NCBI GenBank assembly: GCA_028565635.1
Contig: JAOXYB010053345.1
Span: forward strand, 1 to 11,415
Length of the DNA: 11,415 nucleotides
Direction: 5' to 3'
From: Phoronis ovalis
Taxonomy: Eukaryota > Phoronida > Phoronidae
The notes below the pieces were generated by a model. It saw only the letters and a program-made list of their open reading frames with translations, had not been told where the DNA came from and did no database searches. The position numbers and the translations under genes were made by a program. Shown here in pieces: positions 9,501 through 11,415 of the stretch (within the stretch, counting starts at the first letter, position 1; the number at the start of each line of letters is the position of its first letter).

Positions 9501-10983
9501 CACTATCCTGTACTTTTCACTGTTACTGTTTAAAATCCCTAGCTGACATTGTTCATTAAATAGTAAAGGCTTAGGATTAAGGGTGCTTGATTGTGTCTTT
9601 TTGACACCTCCAACGATGCATGAAATGAGCAGATCTTAGTTGTGGCCTTTGGTGAACAGTTTGTTAAATGTCTGTGTCCATAAAATGGCATTGTTTAAAG
9701 TAAAAGTGATTATAGAAAAAAAAAATCACCAATATCAGGCAGAGAGACACATCCTTGAGAAGTCACAGCGGCAGGTGCTGTCAGGCCACCCTTAAAAAAT
9801 TGTTGGTTTATGGTTGCCGACTGACCCACGAAAAAAGTGTCACCATTTTTTTCCTTCTTTTTCTAACAATTTTTCTTTTGTGGTTTCTTGATCAAAATCT
9901 ACATATATTTCTCCTGGAATTTCACACTTGCTTTTCTCAACTGGAAAAAAAATAATTCTCCTACCTACCGGCCCAGCAAGCCGGTGGATCAGCAACCATA
10001 AGCCAACAACTTTTTAAGGGTGGCCTGATTGATAATTTAATTACTGTTGTTTCAAAAAAAATTAATGGCTTTATTATGGCTTCCAACAGCACAGTTGATA
10101 CTAAAATATATCAGTACAACAAAGTTTGAAGACATATTGTTTTTGCATCAGGTCAGAGCCCTGGAAGTTACTTACAGTCTCATTTTGGTTTGTTAAATTA
10201 CACAACTTCACTGGTTTCCAGTCCTTCACATGAACAATGCCTGTTGAATGACAATGGCAACTTGGTGTGCAACATAACCTTTAAACTTTGTGTTGGAATT
10301 AAGCTAATGTATTCAGTAATTAAATGAATTTTAGTCTATTCAATATAAGATTATTTTAATCTGGCTTAGGCTTCATGCTGAATGAACGGACTGCTGGCAG
10401 CCATTCACAGTTAAATTGACTCCACTTTTTTTACCTTTGCAACTTAAGTAAGCCCTACTATCAGAGTTCATGTATTATACTTTGGATATTCCCTGTGAAA
10501 ATCGCCTTTGACTAAAAATCCAATGTAAAACTATTTATAAGAAATATAACTCTCGCCGACATATAAACAAAACACATGTCATCCCGTCTCACTCGACTGC
10601 CATGTTTAATTTCTTTAAACTCGTTTTCCCAGACTGCATCTTAATATATTAATTTTGACAGTATTTAAAAGATTTTGTTAAAAATTGTACAGGGTTTTTG
10701 CTGAGCTGTTCTATGCATTAGCTGGTTGAGGTATTATTATATGCATAATTAACATTGGCCATGCATGCTCTTATTGACTTCAAGTAGTTTACTACTAGAG
10801 AGTAGAGGTTTAATAATCTATTGTCAGAACCTATCACAGAAGGTTGTGACGAATTTAAATGCCTGGGTTTTGGGATCAGACCGGGTGTCATCGATTTCTT
10901 GATTGGTTTTCTCGAATCCTTTAGAACGTGTTTTCACTAAAAAAACTCACTTTTTTTGCCGGAGTCTTTCTTCTTGGAGGCAT
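461..10983 (-). CDS. hnRNP/nucleolin-like RNA-binding protein, two RRMs and RGG tail (12 coding exons, 492 aa)
   Basis: Joining 10983-10951, 9145-8968, 7875-7741, 6945-6874, 6441-6294, 5860-5730, 5220-5155, 4723-4594, 3698-3583, 1700-1558, 1346-1087 and 527-461 gives an open frame of 492 codons with GT-AG at every junction. Layout: basic N-terminus 1-11; acidic region about 18-115 with SUMO-interacting-type motif I39-V43; basic patch K118-R124; divergent RRM1 about 148-225; linker 226-258; RRM2 about 259-334 with RNP2-like AYVFNL (262-267) and RNP1-like KCEAYLEL (297-304); NLS-like basic cluster 345-366; RGG and Gly/Tyr/Gln/Asn-rich low-complexity tail 371-450; hydrophobic helix 455-467; Gly-rich end. 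Acidic N-terminus, RRMs and an RGG tail are known from nucleolin and hnRNP proteins, which bind RNA in the nucleus in pre-mRNA or rRNA processing; the precise role here is inferred only from architecture. The xEAYLEL form of RNP1 recalls the PTB/hnRNP L/matrin-3 RRM subclass. The ATG at 10983 has A at -3; the frame stays open upstream to an ATG at 11142, so a longer N-terminus is not excluded. Confidence 0.85.
528..1086 (-). other. Intron 11, retainable
   Basis: 559 bp between GTAGAT and TTTTAG. The in-frame TAG at 1085-1083 uses bases 2-4 of the donor (T-A-G of GTAG), so retention terminates translation at once. ATTAAA hexamers at 881-876 and 786-781 lie within it and could support an alternative short transcript end. 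Confidence 0.65.
1087..1346 (-). CDS. Coding exon 11 (residues 385-471), RGG and Gly/Tyr/Gln/Asn-rich low-complexity tail
   Basis: The acceptor TGTCTTTCCAG precedes 1346. The residues read GGGYSRGG, then GRFGGRDGGRRG and GNDGYSQSGGYQSNYAQ: RGG/FGG and Tyr-containing repeats known in hnRNP proteins for RNA binding, arginine methylation and condensate formation. A Pro/Gln/Met stretch and a hydrophobic segment, DALSLLVGLSQLV (455-467), follow. The exon ends at AAAAG|GTAGAT. If this donor is not used, the frame stops at TAG (1085-1083) after NKR, giving a 471-residue form; if used, it joins exon 12. Confidence 0.85.
1558..1700 (-). CDS. Coding exon 10 (residues 337-384), NLS-like basic region and start of Gly/Arg tail
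   Basis: The acceptor TTGCCTTCCAG precedes 1700 and the donor is GATCACAG|GTTAAT, phase 0. It encodes KGKKAYKRE followed about ten residues later by HKRPRS, together resembling a bipartite nuclear localisation signal (K345-R366), then GQGGYQSGRFSDRSQ, the start of a Gly/Tyr/Gln/Arg low-complexity tail. The 211-bp intron to exon 11 is the shortest in the gene. Serine next to Arg/Lys suggests phosphorylation sites, which is inference. Confidence 0.87.
2207..2246. repeat. 9-bp inverted repeat with 22-nt loop
   Basis: GCTGTGTAC (2207-2215) pairs perfectly with GTACACAGC (2238-2246). It lies just before repeat cluster A in intron 9. Confidence 0.4.
2266..2385. repeat. Degenerate tandem repeat, GGTGGTGGG units, cluster A
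   Basis: Units of about 32-33 bp start at 2266, 2299 and 2331. Each has GGGTGGTGGG or a close variant followed by an AT-rich part (for example AATTAAATACATATTAT). A truncated GGGTGATC follows. The coding-strand transcript would read CCCACCACC. Confidence 0.6.
2529..2552. promoter_or_regulatory. CRE palindrome plus CATGCGCA motif inside intron 9
   Basis: TGACGTCA (2529-2536) is a full cyclic-AMP response element palindrome, and GCATGCGCA (2544-2552) beside it resembles the NRF1-like motifs at the gene's own promoter. Together they could mark an internal promoter or enhancer; no transcript evidence is available. Confidence 0.35.
2965..3098. repeat. Degenerate tandem repeat, GGTGGTGGG units, cluster B
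   Basis: Units start at 2965 (TAGGTGGGGGG), 3008 (TAGTGGGGGG), 3038 (TAGGTGGTGGG) and 3071 (TGGGTGGTGGG), separated by A/T-rich tracts such as AATAAAATTCATATTC. The G-tract/AT spacing and the AAT..CATATT filler match cluster A, so both probably descend from the same repeat family. C-rich sequence (CCGCCCCTCCCG) follows directly. Confidence 0.6.
3583..3698 (-). CDS. Coding exon 9 (residues 298-337), second half of RRM2
   Basis: The acceptor CATTTTTAG precedes 3698 and the donor is CTACCAG|GTAGGA. The exon supplies RNP1-like KCEAYLEL (297-304), helix 2 DEADKNKFIVKYEKK and a final strand MIPVLHLKL, completing the RRM. RNP1 keeps an aromatic at position 5 (Y301) but has Glu at position 3 and Cys in place of Gly at position 2. 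Using the next AG downstream as acceptor would shift into a stop within a few codons, so this acceptor is favoured. Confidence 0.88.
3699..4593 (-). other. Intron 8
   Basis: 895 bp interrupting RRM2. It contains an 18-bp perfect palindrome centred on CACGTG at 4225-4242 and an 81-codon open frame at 4432-4187 on the minus strand that I cannot assign to any family. Otherwise nothing is recognisable. Confidence 0.75.
4225..4242. promoter_or_regulatory. Perfect 18-bp palindrome with central E-box CACGTG
   Basis: ATATCACACGTGTGATAT is self-complementary over its full length. The centre is a CACGTG E-box, and each half carries TCACAC, the outer part of a T-box half-site. Function is inferred only from the motif. 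Confidence 0.4.
4594..4723 (-). CDS. Coding exon 8 (residues 255-298), first half of RRM2
   Basis: The acceptor TTGTGTTACAG precedes 4723 and the donor is AAATG|GTAACG, phase 2. Residues 259-267 (KKVAYVFNL) form beta 1 with the RNP2 motif A-Y-V-F-N-L; DRLKEQFPEAV is helix 1 and NIWLPRD is beta 2. This closely follows an RRM such as the second domain of nucleolin, judged from memory of the family pattern. The donor is the only nearby GT that keeps the next exon in frame; upstream GTAGTA and GTAAAT alternatives break it. Confidence 0.87.
4724..5154 (-). other. Intron 7
   Basis: 431 bp of AT-rich sequence between GTAAGT and GTTACAG. I see no repeat or coding signal in it. Confidence 0.75.
5155..5220 (-). 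CDS. Coding exon 7 (residues 233-255), inter-RRM linker
   Basis: The acceptor GGGTTTTTTCAG precedes 5220 and the donor is GCTAC|GTAAGT, a consensus site. The 66-nt exon is phase 1 at both ends and so could be alternatively used. It encodes SIDAIEAAFPQYTRPGKQDY and two leucines, an amphipathic start then a Pro/Gly turn, forming the link between the two RRM-like folds. It is too short to appear as a long open frame by itself; phase agreement with both neighbours and strong splice sites support it. Confidence 0.86.
5221..5729 (-). other. Intron 6
   Basis: 509 bp of AT-rich sequence between GTGAGT and TTTTTTCAG, with a clear T-rich tract before the acceptor. No other structure was noticed. Confidence 0.75.
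5730..5860 (-). CDS. Coding exon 6 (residues 189-233), second half of divergent RRM1
   Basis: The acceptor TTGATTTGTAG precedes 5860 and the donor is TATCAAT|GTGAGT. Residues G189-F195 (GLLEMVF) occupy the beta 3/RNP1 place and the following DTYEVALEAESILLALKN resembles the second RRM helix. The RNA-stacking aromatics expected at RNP1 positions 3 and 5 are replaced by Leu190 and Glu192 in the most natural alignment, so the domain may act in protein contacts or bind RNA unusually. The exon is 131 nt and cannot be skipped in frame. Confidence 0.87.
5861..6293 (-). other. Intron 5
   Basis: 433 bp interrupting RRM1 between a weak donor, GTACAT, and TTTGTAG. No repeat or coding signal was noticed. 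Confidence 0.75.
6294..6441 (-). CDS. Coding exon 5 (residues 140-189), first half of divergent RRM1
   Basis: The acceptor TTGTTAACAG precedes 6441 and the donor is ACAGG|GTACAT, a weaker GT site leaving phase 2. The segment RRIAVFPVTW looks like beta strand 1 (RNP2 position I150-V155), followed by a helix-like KQLTTIPEVGDILTQ and a beta strand TIRYLFNVYDSSQG. The strand-helix-strand order matches the start of an RRM, but RNP2 lacks the usual aromatic at position 2 (A151). Assignment as an RRM rests on this pattern and on the continuation in exon 6. Confidence 0.86.
6442..6873 (-). other. Intron 4, with MITE and an unassigned open frame
   Basis: 432 bp. A 104-bp inverted-repeat element with TA flanks lies right after the donor (6744-6851). 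A 79-codon open frame (6741-6502, minus strand) fills most of the rest; its phase does not fit exon 4, and no family is recognised. Confidence 0.75.
6744..6851. mobile_element. Short TA-flanked MITE (104 bp, about 32-bp terminal inverted repeats)
   Basis: The left arm 6746-6778 starts TTGTGACACCCAAT and carries CTAGTGTCCGTTAAT. The right arm, read in reverse from 6849, starts TTGTGACAGCAA and carries CTAGTGTCCGCTAAT. The arms match apart from a few substitutions and one gap. Both ends abut TA (6744-6745 and 6850-6851), consistent with a target-site duplication of Tc1/mariner-type transposases. The interior is too short to code, so it is non-autonomous. It lies in intron 4, ending 22 bp from exon 4. 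Confidence 0.75.
6874..6945 (-). CDS. Coding exon 4 (residues 116-140), basic patch before RRM1
   Basis: The acceptor CTCTTGTTTTAG precedes 6945 and the donor is CAAAATG|GTATGT. The exon is 72 nt, phase 1 at both ends, hence a possible frame-preserving cassette. It encodes DDKKPIRKRADFSVRKDD and on to FQN; the KKPIRKR run is a candidate monopartite nuclear localisation signal. A small inverted-repeat transposon sits 22 bp past the exon edge in the following intron. Confidence 0.82.
6946..7740 (-). other. Intron 3
   Basis: 795 bp between GTGAGG and TTGTTTTAG. Short open frames on both strands (7223-7038 minus, 7405-7587 plus) lack any protein-like pattern. No repeat was noticed. Confidence 0.75.
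7741..7875 (-). CDS. Coding exon 3 (residues 71-116), acidic/Ser/Thr-rich linker
   Basis: The acceptor TGCTTTACAG precedes 7875 and the donor is AGCACAG|GTGAGG. The exon is 135 nt with phase 1 at both ends, so it can be skipped without changing the frame. It encodes a low-complexity polar acidic stretch (DPDNVMDTNEADETLKDD...) with no fold, continuing the disordered N-terminal region. The final split codon joins exon 4 to make Asp116. Confidence 0.88.
7876..8967 (-). other. Intron 2
   Basis: 1092 bp between GTAAAT and CTTTACAG. It contains a perfect 14-bp palindrome at 8910-8923 and a short direct repeat, GTTTCAGTA, twice at about 8412-8429. Otherwise it is plain AT-rich sequence. Confidence 0.75.
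8910..8923. repeat. 14-bp perfect palindrome
   Basis: ACACTGTACAGTGT, 45 bp into intron 2. It could be chance in AT-rich DNA or a short hairpin; no associated feature. Confidence 0.4.
8968..9145 (-). CDS. Coding exon 2 (residues 12-71), acidic segment with SUMO-interacting-type motif
   Basis: The acceptor TTATTTTAG lies just before 9145 and the donor is ACCACAG|GTAAATG, ending in phase 1. The encoded segment is rich in Glu and Asp (runs AEEEED and SDDKDDDE). Residues 38-50 read DIIDLVSDDKDDD: a hydrophobic SIM core (I39, I40, L42, V43) followed at once by a serine inside acidic residues, the pattern of a phospho-enhanced SUMO-interacting motif. A predicted helix, SLEQIEAAISNVL, follows. Acidic N-terminal regions of this kind are typical of nucleolar and histone-contacting RNA-binding proteins; that role is inferred. 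Confidence 0.88.
9430..9492. repeat. Two-copy tandem duplication, about 31 bp
   Basis: 9430-9459 and 9462-9492 share AAACGGG..A.ATCAACTGA.GGAATGGCCA with only a few differences and a period of 32. It lies in intron 1 and has no evident function. Confidence 0.75.
9781..10028. mobile_element. 248-bp foldback/MITE-like element with 40-bp inverted arms
   Basis: Arm 9781-9820 (TCAGGCCACCCTTAAAAAAT onward) is repeated in inverse orientation at 9989-10028 with about three mismatches in 40. The 168-bp interior has a further hairpin, ACCGGC/GCCGGT (9967-9972 with 9980-9985), and no coding capacity. No convincing target duplication is visible beside the TCA...TGA ends, so the transposon class is unknown. 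It sits in intron 1. Confidence 0.7.
10951..10983 (-). CDS. Coding exon 1 (residues 1-11), basic N-terminus
   Basis: Encodes MPPRRKTPAKK and ends in phase 0 at a consensus donor, AAA|GTGAGT (GT at 10950-10949). The start context is AAAATGCC, favourable for animals. Basic TPAKK-type starts are seen in nuclear proteins such as nucleolin. The 5'UTR begins upstream at an unknown position, in a region with promoter-like motifs. An in-frame extension to an ATG at 11142 is open, but it overlaps that promoter-like stretch and its predicted residues show no domain-like pattern, so the internal ATG is preferred. Confidence 0.75.
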
Positions 10984-11032
10984 TTTAACAAATTTACTAA
11001 CTGCGATGCTCAGAACACGCCAAAATGGAACT

Positions 11033-11115
11033 CCGGATGTAGTCAACTGCGCATGTTTGATGCGCGCGCCACCTGTTGACCTAGCTTTTGCAGGTGCGTA
11101 CTCACTGCGCATGTG
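11033..11115 (-). promoter_or_regulatory. Probable TATA-less promoter: ETS core and NRF1-like GCGCATG motifs
   Basis: CCGGATGT at 11033-11040 matches an ETS-type core (CCGGAWGT). TGCGCATG occurs at 11048-11055 and 11106-11113, with ATGCGCGCG between them at 11060-11068; these are half-sites or near matches to the NRF1 palindrome. The cluster lies 50-130 bp upstream of the proposed ATG and is the most CpG-rich stretch in an AT-rich window, as expected for a housekeeping RNA-binding gene. The transcription start itself is not identifiable, and some of this may be 5'UTR. Confidence 0.45.
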
Positions 11116-11415
11116 CCAGTTATCAGTTGAAAACTGACGCAAGGGGGCGAGTGTGTTGCAGGTGCACTTAGCGTAGCACTACTCAGTAAGCTTGAGCTGG
11201 CCTCGGATAGTTCCTAAAAAAAAAAAATTAGGGGGTGTAGAAGTGTGTCCTGCTGGACATAAATCCATTACATTATAGTTAAAATATATAGGATTTTTTC
11301 GAAGAAGAATGATAGCTGTTGCTTGGCGCTCATTATTGGCGTTTATTTAATAAATATATTTGAAATCGTTCATTTAACATTACGTTGGATGGGACTTCCT
11401 ACTGTTGTGTGCTAC
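11116..11415. other. Upstream flank without a recognised gene
   Basis: It contains a 12-base poly-A run at 11216-11227 after a moderately GC-richer stretch. I found no convincing tRNA A/B boxes, so a SINE tail is only a possibility. No exon of a divergent gene could be supported. Confidence 0.4.

Larger units (their letters stand above)
9146..10950 (-). other. Intron 1
   Basis: 1805 bp between GTGAGT and TTATTTTAG, phase 0 at both ends, so an unseen phase-0 exon inside cannot be excluded. It carries the foldback element at 9781-10028 and a two-copy tandem duplication at 9430-9492. Confidence 0.7.

Noticed and set aside
9755-9955. Plus-strand 66-codon frame
   Set aside because: It runs through the foldback element arm and a T-rich tract; its hydrophobic translation reflects poly-T composition.
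10921-11142. N-terminal extension from an ATG at 11142 in frame with exon 1
   Set aside because: It is open but overlaps the CpG-rich promoter-like motifs, has no domain-like pattern, and the internal ATG has a good context; kept only as an alternative.
11137-11227. SINE with poly-A tail
   Set aside because: A 12-A run follows a GC-richer stretch, but no credible Pol III A and B boxes were found.

Overview
This window is eukaryotic, most likely an invertebrate animal genome. It is AT-rich, shows no prokaryotic gene packing, and holds one protein gene on the minus strand broken by GT-AG introns, with transposon-derived inverted repeats inside the introns. The lineage cannot be fixed from sequence alone; intron sizes and repeat style would suit a mollusc or another lophotrochozoan, but that is a guess.

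The gene reads from about 10983 (ATG) down to 461 (TAA) in twelve coding exons: 10983-10951, 9145-8968, 7875-7741, 6945-6874, 6441-6294, 5860-5730, 5220-5155, 4723-4594, 3698-3583, 1700-1558, 1346-1087 and 527-461. Every junction keeps the reading frame, and the joined frame is 1479 nt, encoding 492 residues. The predicted protein is a nuclear hnRNP-like or nucleolin-like RNA-binding factor. In order it has a basic start (PPRRKTPAKK), a long acidic segment with a SUMO-interacting-type motif (IIDLV before an Asp-rich run), a basic patch, two divergent RRM folds, a basic NLS-like stretch, and an RGG plus Gly/Tyr/Gln/Asn-rich tail interrupted by a short hydrophobic helix. I recognise the architecture but not a specific ortholog, so no gene symbol is given.

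The terminal exon (527-461) is short and easy to miss. Without it the frame stops at a TAG that overlaps the exon 11 splice donor, so splicing or retention of that intron would select between two C-termini.

Region by region: 1-460 is 3'UTR and flank with an AATAAA signal on the minus strand at 131-126; 461-10983 is the gene; 11000-11115 has an ETS-type core and GCGCATG motifs that look like a TATA-less housekeeping promoter; 11116-11415 has no gene I can support. Introns hold a 104-bp MITE with TA duplications beside the exon 4 donor, a 248-bp foldback element in intron 1, two clusters of GGTGGTGGG-type degenerate tandem repeats and a CRE palindrome in intron 9, and an 18-bp E-box palindrome in intron 8. 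I see no RNA genes, CRISPR or defence system. The biology of interest is this regulatory RNA-binding protein and its possible alternative splicing.
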